Below, in pieces: positions 44,953-54,781 of a stretch of 64,000 nucleotides of DNA. The stretch covers positions 1-64,000 of the forward strand of contig JAGNKX010000009.1 of assembly GCA_017999915.1 (NCBI GenBank), in the 5' to 3' direction. This stretch comes from Spirochaetota bacterium (GTDB taxonomy: Bacteria; Spirochaetota; UBA4802; UBA5550). The number at the start of each line of letters is the position of its first letter. Position 1 is the first letter of the stretch. The translations under genes and the position numbers were made by a program. The notes below the pieces were generated by a model. That model had not been told where the DNA came from and did not search any database. It saw nothing but the letters and a program-made list of their open reading frames with translations.

Positions 44953-46153
44953 AGCCACCACTGGTAGTAGAAATTGTCGCTTCTTTGATGTTCTTGCCCC
45001 GGAAAAGGGCAATCCTGATTGCCTTGAATTTCTGGTACAGATTCTGTAATTGCCTCTCTATGTCAACCTTTTCTTTCGCGTCGGCGGTTGCGCGGCGCTT
45101 TTTTAGCTCGCCGATTTCCCGGTCTATCGAGACGGTTTGTATGGCCCGAAGCCCGGTGCCGGCCTCGATAATATTGATCGTGTACACCGGCACAAGCTCA
45201 AACCTTGCCGCGGGCCGCTTACCGCCGCTTTTCAGGACGCAGCGCACGATCACGGAATCGCGCGTGGTGATCGGCGCGCCCTCGAAAAAGGCCTCGGCCT
45301 TGGTGCTCTGGTTCGAGACGAAATTCCCCAGGCTGTAGAACACGTAGCAGTCCCTTCCGTCGGAGGCCATGACCTTTTCCAACGGCTGCAGGAGATGGGG
45401 ATGATGGGCCACCACAAGGTCCACCCCGGCGTCGATATATTTTTTGAACAGCTCGACGTCGCTCGATCGCGGCACCGTATTATACTCGATGCCGGTATGG
45501 GCCACCATGACCAGGTAGTCGCATTTCCTCCGCATCTCTTCGATGTCCTTCTTGACCTTGTCATCGTCATAGAGCCAGTTCAGGTAAAAGCCCTTCGCGT
45601 TCCGCGGCCTGGGGAAATTCAGGTACCCGGCGTATCCCAGGAACCCGACCCGCATCCCATGGACGGTCTTCACGACGCCGGCGCGGGCCCTTGCCTCGTT
45701 TTCGCCGACGCCGATATAATCCATCCTGTACCGGTCCAGGTAGCGCATCGTATTCACCACGCCGTCATTGCCCTGGTCCAGGAGATGATTGTTGCCGATG
45801 GTCACCAGGTTGAAACCGGCCCACTGCATCGCGGCTATTCCTTCCGGGGGGCAGTTGAAATAGCGCGGCTTGCTCTGGAACGGCGGCGACACGGGAAATT
45901 CCATGTTGCCCACCACGATATCCGACTGTTTCAGGACCGGCCGTATCCTTTCGTAGAGAAAATCATAGCCGTTGTTGTTGATCGACTTCTTCCCGGCGCC
46001 ATCGGTTTTGTTGCGCGCCTGGGCCGACGATTTGACCGGGATATGCATGATGATATCGCCGGTGAAGGAGATGCTGACCTCCCGGGCGTCGGAACAACCG
46101 GAGCCGGGAAGCACCATAAAAATCGCCATGACAATGACCGGGAAACGGTTCAC
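44945..46153 (-). CDS. CapA-family (PGA_cap) lipoprotein
   Basis: About 403 residues from a GTG at 46153, which gives the signal VIVMAIFMVLPGSGC with lipobox; an ATG 20 codons upstream has no ribosome site. The metallophosphoesterase-like CapA fold is shown by SFTGDIIMHIP, VGNMEFPVS, TIGNNHLLDQG and AHTGIEYN followed by VAHHPHLLQP. Related to poly-gamma-glutamate capsule proteins, although the rest of a cap operon is missing. Coupled to the STAS gene. Confidence 0.85.
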   Translation of the reverse strand: MNRFPVIVMAIFMVLPGSGCSDAREVSISFTGDIIMHIPVKSSAQARNKTDGAGKKSINNNGYDFLYERIRPVLKQSDIVVGNMEFPVSPPFQSKPRYFNCPPEGIAAMQWAGFNLVTIGNNHLLDQGNDGVVNTMRYLDRYRMDYIGVGENEARARAGVVKTVHGMRVGFLGYAGYLNFPRPRNAKGFYLNWLYDDDKVKKDIEEMRRKCDYLVMVAHTGIEYNTVPRSSDVELFKKYIDAGVDLVVAHHPHLLQPLEKVMASDGRDCYVFYSLGNFVSNQSTKAEAFFEGAPITTRDSVIVRCVLKSGGKRPAARFELVPVYTINIIEAGTGLRAIQTVSIDREIGELKKRRATADAKEKVDIERQLQNLYQKFKAIRIALFRGKNIKEATISTTSGGYE

Positions 46154-46324
46154 GGGCCAATCCTCAAATATAAAGATTTTCAAATTGTAACAATCAAAAG
46201 GCCCTCGACGCATATGTCAATATTTTTCCTGCCGCCGGAGGAGATGCCGGCGAATTTTTACCCGAGCCTGTCGGGACCATTAGTGCTTGACAGCAGCAGC
46301 GGTATGCTGTTTTACCTCATTTTA

Positions 46325-47155
46325 ATGAAGAAAGAAGCGGACCATCCCATCGGCGTGTTCGACTCGGGATACGGCGGCCTGACGATCCTGAAGGAGTTCG
46401 TCCGGAAGCTCCCGGAGCACGACTTCGTGTACCTGGGGGACAACGCCCGCAATCCCTACGGCTCGCGCTCCTACGAGACCGTGTACACCTACACCCTTGA
46501 GGCGGTGAAGAAGCTCTTCCGGATGGGGTGCCCCCTGGTCATTATCGCGTGCAATACCGCATCGGCCCGGGCCCTCCGCACGATCCAGCAGAAGGACCTC
46601 CCGGTCATCGACCGGGACCGCCGCGTCCTGGGCGTCATCCGTCCCACGGCGGAAATAGTCGGGTCCATGACAAGAACAAGGCATGTGGGCATCCTCGGCA
46701 CCATGGGCACAGTCAGCTCAGGGTCGTACCTGCTGGAGATCGCGAAATTCTTCCCCGATGTCACCGTGACCCAGGAGGCGTGCCCCCTCTGGGTCCCGCT
46801 GGTGGAAAACAACGAGCTTTCAGGGCCGGGCGCCGAATACTTCGTGCGGAAAAACATGGACCGCCTCCTGGAGGCGGATCCCGCCATCGACACCATCATC
46901 CTGGGGTGCACCCACTACCCGCTCCTCTCGGATGTCATCGGAAAATTCACGCCGCCCGGCGTTACGGTCATTGCCCAGGACCAGATCGTGGCCGACAGCC
47001 TCATCGACTACCTGAAGCGCCACCCGGACATGGACAGCCGCTGCTCCCGCGGCGGATCGGTGCGGTTCTACACCACGGACCCCGCGGAGCTCTTCGACGG
47101 GCTGGGTACGATTTTTTTCAAGGTTCCGGTGCGGTCGGAGCGGATCGTCCTCTGA
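46325..47155 (+). CDS. murI: Glutamate racemase
   Basis: 276 residues from ATG 46325 (46304 also possible). IGVFDSGYGGLTILKEF, then ACNTASARAL with the first catalytic Cys and GCTHYPLLSDVI with the second. Converts L- to D-glutamate for peptidoglycan. Divergent from the CapA-like gene. Confidence 0.93.
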   Translation: MKKEADHPIGVFDSGYGGLTILKEFVRKLPEHDFVYLGDNARNPYGSRSYETVYTYTLEAVKKLFRMGCPLVIIACNTASARALRTIQQKDLPVIDRDRRVLGVIRPTAEIVGSMTRTRHVGILGTMGTVSSGSYLLEIAKFFPDVTVTQEACPLWVPLVENNELSGPGAEYFVRKNMDRLLEADPAIDTIILGCTHYPLLSDVIGKFTPPGVTVIAQDQIVADSLIDYLKRHPDMDSRCSRGGSVRFYTTDPAELFDGLGTIFFKVPVRSERIVL

Positions 47156-47172
47156 GGCGCCCGCCACAGGCG

Positions 47173-47622
47173 CTACATTCTCATGACTCTCACCACGAAA
47201 TACGCGCCCGCTATGAGGGTAAAGGGGAAGGTGATAAAAAAGATAGCCACTTCGCGGAAGTTAACGACGCTGGTATTGTAGATCTTTTTGCCGAAATGCG
47301 AAAAGTGATAGTTCTTCGGGTCGCGGACGCGCTTGACGATTGTCACGATAATGCGCACCTTGATGCTCATCATGTAGATGAATATCAGTCCCGCCTCGAG
47401 GATGTAGATGATGTCGAGCTTGACGCCTTTCAGTATTTTCGGGTCCAGCATGACAATGGCCGCCATGGCAATGCTCAGAAGCATGTTGGTAACAGCGGTG
47501 ATCATGAAGTACCTGAAGTAGACCATCTGCTTGGATGAGATGTAGTTGAACAGGCAATAGAGATGTATGAATACTGACGTCTGGATTGCTATGAACAGGG
47601 CAGTGAGAAACAGGAATTTCAT
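47173..47622 (-). CDS. Four-span membrane protein, unknown
   Basis: 149 residues with four hydrophobic segments and a basic cytoplasmic loop (KRVRDPKNYHFSHFGKK). No family recognised. Converges with murI, 17 bp apart. Confidence 0.7.
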   Translation of the reverse strand: MKFLFLTALFIAIQTSVFIHLYCLFNYISSKQMVYFRYFMITAVTNMLLSIAMAAIVMLDPKILKGVKLDIIYILEAGLIFIYMMSIKVRIIVTIVKRVRDPKNYHFSHFGKKIYNTSVVNFREVAIFFITFPFTLIAGAYFVVRVMRM

Positions 47623-47787
47623 GGTACTAATAGTATGAGAGCCAAACTCTACGTCAAGAAATTATATACTTAAAACCGTCCGATCAGTATGAGAAACGCG
47701 TAACTTCTAAAACGTCCAGCGGATATCCTTTTTTATTTTTTAATGCAAATTATTAATTCTGTCCAGAAAAGGCGTTAACGGCGCCGG

Positions 47788-48024
47788 TTAAAATTCGAAG
47801 CCCAGCTCATCCTCGATGAACTTGATGGCAAAATATCCCACCATGAGCTGCTTGATCTCCTCAAAGGGCACGACGGGCATGTGCTTGCGGATATTGAGGC
47901 CGTTCAATATCTGCCCCTTCAGAATGGCGATATCGGCATCCTGAAAATTGTCGAGCTCCTTGATCTTGGCCACGATCTCATCCTGGTGGTCATGGACGAA
48001 TGTTTCATAATGGGCTTCATTCAT
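47788..48024 (-). CDS. Small acidic hypothetical protein
   Basis: 78 residues, no signal, highly charged (YETFVHDHQDEIVAKIKELD). Several His residues near the N-terminus. No family recognised. Ribosome site weak (GG-rich at a distance). Confidence 0.5.
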   Translation of the reverse strand: MNEAHYETFVHDHQDEIVAKIKELDNFQDADIAILKGQILNGLNIRKHMPVVPFEEIKQLMVGYFAIKFIEDELGFEF

Positions 48025-48152
48025 AGCAAATCCAACCGGGTCCCTATAATTAAGATATAATAATTTCGCGACCGATCAATTAAAAAGATCGGAATAAAAT
48101 GTGATATCTTTTAGCGGAATTAATGTCCTGGCCGCGCCCTGTCTGTAATCAT

Positions 48153-48226
48153 ACCCTCACCTCGCCTCCGGCGCGCCCTCTCCTTTTTTCAATTCTTAAT
48201 GGGAGAGGGGATTTGGGGGTGAGGGT
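48153..48226. repeat. CCCTCACC/CCCTCTCC intergenic palindrome
   Basis: ACCCTCACC (48153-48161) and GGTGAGGGT (48218-48226) enclose CCCTCTCC (48176-48183) and GGAGAGGG (48202-48209), a nested palindrome. The same class occurs at 54634-54770 and, in coding frame, in the RHS gene. It is the main content of the 300-bp gap before the methyltransferase gene. Confidence 0.7.
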
Positions 48227-48325
48227 CCATAAAGCCAGAGCATTCACCATAATTGAATTGACATCATACCCTGACCATATACCACATAAAAAACTATTAC
48301 TTCACCCGGCACGGCAGATTGGGAC

Positions 48326-49495
48326 ATGAAAACGATACGGCTCAAGGAGCACAAGGAAAAGGCCCTTCTCAGAAGGCATCCCTGGGTTTTTTCCGGCGCC
48401 ATCGGGAAAAAGGATCCCGCTATCGAAGACGGCGAGATCGTATCGGTGCGCAAAGCCGACGGAACTCGCCTCGGGTGCGGCTACTATAACGGCAGGACCC
48501 AGATAGCGGTGAGGATGCTCTCCTTCGGGGAGGAGGAATTCACCGATAACTATCTGTTTGAGCTGGTGCGGGCAGCCGTGGCAAGGCGCGCCGGCAACCC
48601 CCTCCTCCATGACACCGACTCGTGCCGCCTCATCTTCTCCGAGGGTGACTTCCTTCCGGGCCTGATCGTCGATTCCTACGGCGGCCACCTGGTGCTCCAG
48701 TGCCTCACCCTGGGCATGGACAGGCTGAAGGACACAATCGCAAAAATCATCCTGGAAGAGATTAAGCCCGCGAGCATCTACGAGAGGAGCGACCACGAGG
48801 GACGCGGCCTCGAAGGCCTCGGGCCGTCGTCGGGGCAGCTTTACGGCGAAACCCCGGAAGAACTTTTAATCAAGGAAAACAACATGTCCCTCCTGGTCGA
48901 CGTGAGGGCCGGGCAGAAGACCGGGTTCTTCCTGGACCAGCGGGACAACCGCTCCCTGGCGCGGACCCTGGCCCGGGGCAGGAAGGTCCTGAACCTCTTC
49001 AGCTACACCGGCGGCTTCAGCGTGGCCGCGGCCCTGGGGGGCGCGGCATCGGTCACTTCCGTGGACTCCTCGGCGGAGGCGCTGGACCTGGCACGGAAGA
49101 ACATGGAGCAGAACCGCGCCGGGGTCCCGGCCGAATTCATCAAAGCCGATATTTTCCAGTACCTCCGGGACGTACGGCCCGACGCGGACCTCATCATCCT
49201 TGATCCGCCGGCCCTTGCGAAGAACCGGGGTTCGGTGGACAGGGCCTGCCGCGGGTACAAGGACCTTCACCTGCAGCTGGCCCTGCGGTGCCCGCCGGGC
49301 GCGACGATCCTCACCTGCTCCTGCTCGCGCTTTATCGATATGAACCTCTTCCAGATGGTGGTCTTCGAGGCCTTCGCGGACGCCGGCCGGAAGGCGTCGA
49401 TCATCGGGAAGCACGGCCATCCCTGCGACCACCCCGTGAGCCTCTTCTGCCCCGAGACGGAATATCTCAAATCTATGCTGCTCCGGTTGGATTGA
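48326..49495 (+). CDS. rlmI: RlmI-type 23S rRNA (cytosine-C5) methyltransferase
   Basis: 389 residues. N-terminal PUA domain (HPWVFSGAIGKKDPAIEDGE, 20 residues). A central EEHI-like domain is followed by the Rossmann SAM-binding core: DQRDNRSLARTLARG, VLNLFSYTGGFSVAAALGGA, and LIILDPPALAKNRG. The Cys in LTCSCSRF is the catalytic nucleophile position. Start follows the family well. Modifies rRNA cytosine; exact site inferred from family. Confidence 0.88.
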   Translation: MKTIRLKEHKEKALLRRHPWVFSGAIGKKDPAIEDGEIVSVRKADGTRLGCGYYNGRTQIAVRMLSFGEEEFTDNYLFELVRAAVARRAGNPLLHDTDSCRLIFSEGDFLPGLIVDSYGGHLVLQCLTLGMDRLKDTIAKIILEEIKPASIYERSDHEGRGLEGLGPSSGQLYGETPEELLIKENNMSLLVDVRAGQKTGFFLDQRDNRSLARTLARGRKVLNLFSYTGGFSVAAALGGAASVTSVDSSAEALDLARKNMEQNRAGVPAEFIKADIFQYLRDVRPDADLIILDPPALAKNRGSVDRACRGYKDLHLQLALRCPPGATILTCSCSRFIDMNLFQMVVFEAFADAGRKASIIGKHGHPCDHPVSLFCPETEYLKSMLLRLD

Positions 49496-49529
49496 AGAAT
49501 ATGAAACGTGATGCGCGGAGGAGTCTTTG

Positions 49530-50918
49530 ATGATGATCGAACCGGCACCGGCGGCGACAAAAGGCCTTTATATAAAAATAATATCAGTCTTCGTTTCATG
49601 CTTGGTATTGCTGACCGGGACGATTTCCTGCGTCGACAAGAAGGCCCATGAAAAGCGCTCCAACATAATGATATCATTGATACTCGATACAGCGGTTACA
49701 GGAGAGCCGTCAAAGCCGCCGGCGCTGCCTCCACCGGCGACCTCCCTGAAAGGATGGCAGCTCAACGGGACCAACACCGGTCTTGCTGGCGCGGGAATTG
49801 CCGACAGAAATTCCCTGGATCTCTACAATCCACCGGCTGACCAGGTCCAATACGGCACGTGGTACGTTCCGGCCGGCACGATCATGACCGGACAGCGCAT
49901 TGAAATGGGCGGTATCGACATTTCCGCCGGCGGTATCACCTTTGAGCGCTGTTACTTCCACCCCCTGTCGATCGGCAGGGGCATGCCCCTCCTCCGCGGC
50001 GCAGGCGCGGCGCAGAACATCATACGGAACTGTGATATCGATGGCAGCGCCATTCCCCTTAACGGGGACGGCACCAATCCGGCCTGCGGCAGCATCGCCG
50101 TCAGCTGCGCCAACGTCCAGGTTCTTCTGTGCAACATCACCGGCCTGGCCAGCGGCGTAGCCTTCTACGGGAAGGAGCCGGTCACGATGGAAGGCACTTT
50201 TATCCATGACCTGGTGCAGGGGGAATGGTTCCTGGGGAGCGGCCAGTCCCATCAGGACGGCTTCACCATAAGGGACTATACCGGGTCACTGGCCCTTATC
50301 AGGAACAACTATATCCTTACCAATCCCGTTTCACTCATGGCCACGGGTCCGGTCTTTCTGCAGGCCACATGGAGCAACTGTTTCATAGACAATATTTACA
50401 TAGAGGGAAACCTCCTGGCCGGTTACGGATATAACCTGGCCGTGGAGAGGGACAACGGCGCTTACGGGAAGCACCTCTGGGCGGTTAACAATCGCTTCGA
50501 CCCCTATTCAGGATGGCTGGCCTATGTCGAGCACGGCCCCGGCTGGGCCCTGTGGCAGGATAACAATCTGAATGACACCGGCCAGACCGACAACAGGGGA
50601 GCGGCCGTGGCCGAGCCGATGACGCAGGCCAACGGTAACCTGAGCGCGCCGGGAAACCTGCGGGCCGCGGCGCAGTCAACGACGGCCATAGGCCTCACCT
50701 GGATGGACCTCACCCGACAGGAGATCGGTTACAGGATCATGCGCTCCCCGGACGGCTCGACCTTCACAACCATAACCATCACCGGCGCTAACGCCGTTTC
50801 TTACTCTGACACCGGATTGTCCCCGGGCACAACCTACTACTACCGCGTTGCGGCCGTCAATAACGACGGGATGTCGGATTTTTCGACCACGGTCAGCGCC
50901 ACGACAGCTGCGCCGTGA
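49530..50918 (+). CDS. Beta-helix lipoprotein with C-terminal fibronectin type III domain
   Basis: About 462 residues from ATG 49530 with GGAGGAG seven bases upstream. Lipobox in LLTGTISC. Residues ~80-360 are Asn/Gly-rich with repeating strand turns (IIRNCDIDGSA, LLCNITGLASG, LIRNNYIL), a right-handed parallel beta-helix. The last ~90 residues are an FN3 domain (APGNLRAAAQSTTAIGLTW, then GTTYYYRVAAVN). Probably surface polysaccharide binding or cleavage; no catalytic site recognised. Ends 30 bp from the convergent beta-helix gene. Confidence 0.75.
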   Translation: MMIEPAPAATKGLYIKIISVFVSCLVLLTGTISCVDKKAHEKRSNIMISLILDTAVTGEPSKPPALPPPATSLKGWQLNGTNTGLAGAGIADRNSLDLYNPPADQVQYGTWYVPAGTIMTGQRIEMGGIDISAGGITFERCYFHPLSIGRGMPLLRGAGAAQNIIRNCDIDGSAIPLNGDGTNPACGSIAVSCANVQVLLCNITGLASGVAFYGKEPVTMEGTFIHDLVQGEWFLGSGQSHQDGFTIRDYTGSLALIRNNYILTNPVSLMATGPVFLQATWSNCFIDNIYIEGNLLAGYGYNLAVERDNGAYGKHLWAVNNRFDPYSGWLAYVEHGPGWALWQDNNLNDTGQTDNRGAAVAEPMTQANGNLSAPGNLRAAAQSTTAIGLTWMDLTRQEIGYRIMRSPDGSTFTTITITGANAVSYSDTGLSPGTTYYYRVAAVNNDGMSDFSTTVSATTAAP

Positions 50919-50948
50919 GTACACAGGATAGGGGCCGCGCGTATTTCC

Positions 50949-52997
50949 TCACTGCCTCTCGCAGGCTCCGATATCTGCGCTCCCCGGCGCCACGGGATTC
51001 CCTTCGATATCGATCCAGAAATTGAAGAATGGAAAGCTGATCATGGGAAGCAGCCCGGTGATATCCGTGCCGGCGTTGACCGCCGGGCTTCCCGCAGCCA
51101 GGTGAAAATCGCCGTTACCGGGATCGATGAAGAGGGATCCCATATCGGTGACCACCGACTCATGGGCCCCCAGGGACCAGCCGTAGGAGGGGGCCTGGCT
51201 CCAGGAGAGCCCGGTGTAGATATTGTAGTCGCGACGGACCTCGCCGGCGCTTCCGCCGCCGTCGATTATGTTATTGACCGATACATAGGGACTGGCTCCG
51301 TAAGTCCCTATGTTAAGCGAGGCGTTCCGGTTGTTGCGCACCAGGGTGTTGTTCAGGAACGATATGGTCCCGAAGGACCCGTCGGTGTGGGCGGGGGGCC
51401 ATTCGTTGACGTTGCTGCCGCGGTCCGCCGCGTCTATGAGATTGCGCACGAAGAAAAGGTTCCCGCTGTCCTGGAAAGTGATGGGGCTGTTGGAGTCCAG
51501 CACCCGGTTCCGCGCCACCAGGATCGTGTTGCAGGACAGGTACAGGGTGATGCCGTTGGCATGGCTCCCGTTGCTTTCATTGACCGTGTTGCCCACGATC
51601 TGCGAACACGTCACGCCGTAGAACCTGATGCTGGTGGACCCCGCCCGCGTTACGGTATTGCCGCGCACGACTGAGCAGCTCCCGCCGCCCAGGAATATCC
51701 CGGAGTGCCTCACGTTTTCCACGACCGTATTGTTCTCAACCAGGCACTCAGTGCAGTTGCCCAGGTAGATCCCGCCGTACCCCGAATCGGTTCCCTTGCG
51801 ATTGTGCCGTATGGTGTTGTTGCGGATGGTGATGTTGCTCCGGTCCCTGTAGGCCAGGCTTACGGTGCCGATGCCGACCCCGTCTGTGAGGCCGTTGCCG
51901 CTGAATTTCTGCACGGTGAATCCTTCAATGACGACGTTGCTCACGCCGGCCAGGTCGATGCCGAAGGAGCGCGCCGAAACGGATATGCCCGTGCCTAGAT
52001 TTGCCGCGTTATTCGGCCATAGGTATACCGTATGGCTGCCGTCCCCGTTGGCGACGGGATGAATGTAATATTCCCCGGCCTCGTCCAGGGCGTGGATCGA
52101 ATTGAATATGGCGTAGCCGGTCTCCCGGTCCGTGTATACGCCTCCCCCGCCCACGCTTGCGAAGGTGATCCGGTGCGCCGCCGGATCATAGGTCAGGATA
52201 TCCCTCACCACCACGATGTTCGGATTGATCCAGAGGGCCACGGAGGAGTTGTTCCAGTAGCTCGAGTCGGCCTGGTTCAAGTTGGCCGTATCAACCAGGG
52301 ACGTCGTGGCCATGGCACCGACCGGCAATACGTAAAAGTTATCAACCTCGTCCCAGAAATAGGGATCGGGCTGGTCCGGCTCCTGGGCCACCCAGAGGAA
52401 ATCGCCGTTCTCATGGAGGTTTGCGGTAAAGGGGGTTACGCCGTATTGGGCAGGAATCGTCGTGTGATAGATTGCGCCCCAGTTCGGATTGCCGCCGCAG
52501 TCGGAGGCGTTACTGCACGCGGTCCATCCCGTGAGCTGCTCCGATCCGTCAAGGACCGCCTGGCCGCTGCCGAACCCGGCGCAGTCGCCCTTGAACACGA
52601 TGGGATTATCGGCGGCGCCGCCGCTCTGGAGGGTGATGCTTCCCCGGTACCGGACCCCGCCCCTGAAGACGACCATGTTCCCCGGCTGGAGGGTGGTTGT
52701 CGCCGGGATCCCGGTAGCGTTATCGTCTCCGGGGCAATGCTTCCACGGCGTTGTCGCGGTCCTGCCGTCATTGGCGTCATTGCCGCCGTCGAAATCCACG
52801 TAATAAGTCGCGGCGCCGCAGGCGGTGATGGCCCCGGGAAAATTAGCCCTGCAGGAATTGGCCAGCGGGGCATTGCGCAATAACGCTGAAAACAGCAGGT
52901 TCCTGTTCCCCCTGTTGCCTTTCGGCCAGTGACAGCCCGAGCAGCCGCAGCACGTCATGACGGCGGCCGCAACAAGTATAGTGAATAGCCTGCCCAT
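50949..52997 (-). CDS. Right-handed parallel beta-helix lipoprotein
   Basis: About 682 residues, ATG at 52997 with GGGGAG seven bases upstream. Signal VAAAVMTCCGC with lipobox. Starts with YYVDFDGGNDANDGRTATTP, the typical N-terminal cap of DUF1565/pectate-lyase-like helices. Repeats such as ITIRNNTIRHNRKG, CLVENNTVVENVRHSG, CSVVRGNTVTRAGS follow. Related in type to, but not a close copy of, the convergent lipoprotein at 49530. Likely polysaccharide-active. Confidence 0.78.
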   Translation of the reverse strand: MGRLFTILVAAAVMTCCGCSGCHWPKGNRGNRNLLFSALLRNAPLANSCRANFPGAITACGAATYYVDFDGGNDANDGRTATTPWKHCPGDDNATGIPATTTLQPGNMVVFRGGVRYRGSITLQSGGAADNPIVFKGDCAGFGSGQAVLDGSEQLTGWTACSNASDCGGNPNWGAIYHTTIPAQYGVTPFTANLHENGDFLWVAQEPDQPDPYFWDEVDNFYVLPVGAMATTSLVDTANLNQADSSYWNNSSVALWINPNIVVVRDILTYDPAAHRITFASVGGGGVYTDRETGYAIFNSIHALDEAGEYYIHPVANGDGSHTVYLWPNNAANLGTGISVSARSFGIDLAGVSNVVIEGFTVQKFSGNGLTDGVGIGTVSLAYRDRSNITIRNNTIRHNRKGTDSGYGGIYLGNCTECLVENNTVVENVRHSGIFLGGGSCSVVRGNTVTRAGSTSIRFYGVTCSQIVGNTVNESNGSHANGITLYLSCNTILVARNRVLDSNSPITFQDSGNLFFVRNLIDAADRGSNVNEWPPAHTDGSFGTISFLNNTLVRNNRNASLNIGTYGASPYVSVNNIIDGGGSAGEVRRDYNIYTGLSWSQAPSYGWSLGAHESVVTDMGSLFIDPGNGDFHLAAGSPAVNAGTDITGLLPMISFPFFNFWIDIEGNPVAPGSADIGACERQ

Positions 52998-53201
52998 GGT
53001 CACACTCCCCCGGATTTACGCCGCATTACCGCCTGTTCCCGCGACACGCCCCTTGGCGGCACGGATGCTTCGGTCGGATCGCGGCCGAAGGGCATGGCTC
53101 CCGCACCGGGAGAATGAAATCATGTCAACGAGATCAAGCTGCAGAAGTGAAGGAATTACACAGCCGGGTGCGCCGCCTGTCAAGAAAAAAGTCGCGGGAA
53201 A

Positions 53202-53498
53202 TTATTCGAACAAGGAGTCGTTATAGAGGACGCCCTTCCCGTCCATCCTGTCAACGGCCCAGGGCAGCATTGTTCCCCTGATATAATCGCAGGGCCTGCG
53301 GACGCTCACCACGCCGCCGCGCCCGGCGATATCCCTGAACTTTTCAATTATCTTTTCGCACTGTCTCTTGGTGAAATTCAAGGCGGGCACGTCAATTTCT
53401 ATTACCCAGGCGCTTCTTGAATGGATATATGATTGTGTCGCCACATGATATCTTGGCAAAACAAAATCGCACAGCTCATGGCTGTTCTTTGAATACAT
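53202..53498 (-). CDS. Hypothetical protein
   Basis: 98 residues from ATG 53498 with GGGGTG six bases upstream; in-frame DNA extends to 53546. No signal peptide. Contains two Cys and a basic segment (NFTKRQCEKIIEKFRDIAG). No family recognised. Confidence 0.5.
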   Translation of the reverse strand: MYSKNSHELCDFVLPRYHVATQSYIHSRSAWVIEIDVPALNFTKRQCEKIIEKFRDIAGRGGVVSVRRPCDYIRGTMLPWAVDRMDGKGVLYNDSLFE

Positions 53499-53695
53499 AG
53501 GCACCCCCGATTTGCGAAACAACAAACTACACCCTGCGTAAACCATTACACCATCCCGGCTTTTTTCTCAAGTCAAAAATAATTTGATTGGAAAATGCGC
53601 ATTGAAAAATGGTTTCGAGGTTTTCTGACAGTATTTTTACAATTGGAAAACGAAGCCGGCGGTCGGCGGGGGAATCTTATGCAGGGACATGCATT

Positions 53696-54604
53696 CTAAC
53701 GCTTGCCTCCCTTATCATGGCGATGAGGCTTTTCATGTTTATGACCGTGATCCTGTCCATCATGGCTGTGGGTATGCCCGTCATGGGTGTGGGTTTTCTT
53801 ATGGTCATGGAAGAAATAATGGGAATGGAGGTGCGAGTGCACCTTCGCGCCGTGGCGGTGCCGGTGCTCGTGGACCAGGTTGACCTTTACCAGAAGGTCC
53901 TGGTCTTTCAGGATCTGGTCCACGGTGCCGATCCTCTCGACGCGGTGCTCCTCGCTGATGACCGCAACCTTCGGCTGGAGATGGTCCACCAGCTCGAGGT
54001 CATGGGTGGCGATAACTATCGTCTTCCCCGATTCCGACAGGGATATGATCAGGTCCGTGAGAAATGACTCCGTCTTCGGATCCAGGCCGCTGGCCGGCTC
54101 ATCCAGGAGAAGCACCTCGGGGTTCATGGTCAGGGACGAGCCTATGGCCACCCGCTTCTTCTCGCCGCCGGAAAGCATGTGGGTGGGCCTGTCCTTCAGG
54201 TATTCGATATTGAGCATTTCCATCGTTTCCGAGGCCCTCCGGAGGGCCTCGTTTTTCGGGAGACCCAGCTGCTGGGGCCCAAACACCAGCTCATCGAAGA
54301 CCGTGGGGCAGAAGAGCTGCACGTCCGAATTCTGGAACACCATCCCCACCCGCTCCCGGAAAAAACGCTGGTATTCCCGGTTCCGGAGCCTCTTCTCCGT
54401 GACCTCCTCACCGCGGAAACGCACAACGCCCTCCTTCGGATGGATGAGGCCGTCCATGACCTGGAGCAGGGTCGACTTGCCGCTGCCGTTGGCGCCAATG
54501 ACCGCGACCATGGCGCCCTCCTCGATGGATAGGCTCACGTCGCAGAGGGCCGGCACGACGTCGTAGAAGCTGTAGGAGACGTGTTCGAGTTCAATTATTT
54601 TCAT
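53696..54604 (-). CDS. cbiO: Energy-coupling ATPase of a cobalt/nickel ECF transporter, with His-rich tail
   Basis: About 302 residues, ATG at 54604. Walker A VIGANGSGKSTLLQ, Q-loop FQNSDVQLFCPT, signature LSGGEKKRVAIG, Walker B LLLDEPASGLD. A ~60-residue C-terminal tail is packed with His (HEHRHRHGAKVHSHLHSH, then HTHDGHTHSHDGQDH). Such a tail can bind Ni or Co and may store or hand over metal. Same direction as CbiQ, CbiN-like and CbiM genes. Nickel rather than cobalt cannot be excluded. Confidence 0.9.
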   Translation of the reverse strand: MKIIELEHVSYSFYDVVPALCDVSLSIEEGAMVAVIGANGSGKSTLLQVMDGLIHPKEGVVRFRGEEVTEKRLRNREYQRFFRERVGMVFQNSDVQLFCPTVFDELVFGPQQLGLPKNEALRRASETMEMLNIEYLKDRPTHMLSGGEKKRVAIGSSLTMNPEVLLLDEPASGLDPKTESFLTDLIISLSESGKTIVIATHDLELVDHLQPKVAVISEEHRVERIGTVDQILKDQDLLVKVNLVHEHRHRHGAKVHSHLHSHYFFHDHKKTHTHDGHTHSHDGQDHGHKHEKPHRHDKGGKR

Positions 54605-54633
54605 GGTGTTGTTATTTCCTGATCCAGTATATG

Positions 54634-54770
54634 CCCTCATCCCCCTCCCCCTTCTCCCATTAAGAACTGAAGAAAGGAGAAGGGGAGCCTTGATAAAGAC
54701 CCTTAACGCGGAAACCCTCTCCTTTTTTCCACGCTTCATGGGAGAGGGTGCGCAGAGCGCGGGTGAGGGT
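54634..54770. repeat. Long CCCTCATCC/CCCTCTCC intergenic palindrome inside the cbi operon
   Basis: CCCTCATCCCCCTCCCCCTTCTCCC at the left and GGGAGAGGG ... GGGTGAGGG at the right, with a CCCTCTCCTTTTTTCCACG core similar to the element at 48153-48226. It separates the genes for CbiO and CbiQ. Confidence 0.6.
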
Positions 54771-54781
54771 ATCACGGTTAA

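Noticed and set aside
45137..46324. In-frame extension upstream of murI
   Set aside because: It overlaps the CapA-like gene on the other strand; MurI homology begins at MKKEADHPIGVFDSG.
48123..48329. 68-codon open frame before the methyltransferase gene
   Set aside because: It is largely the intergenic palindrome.
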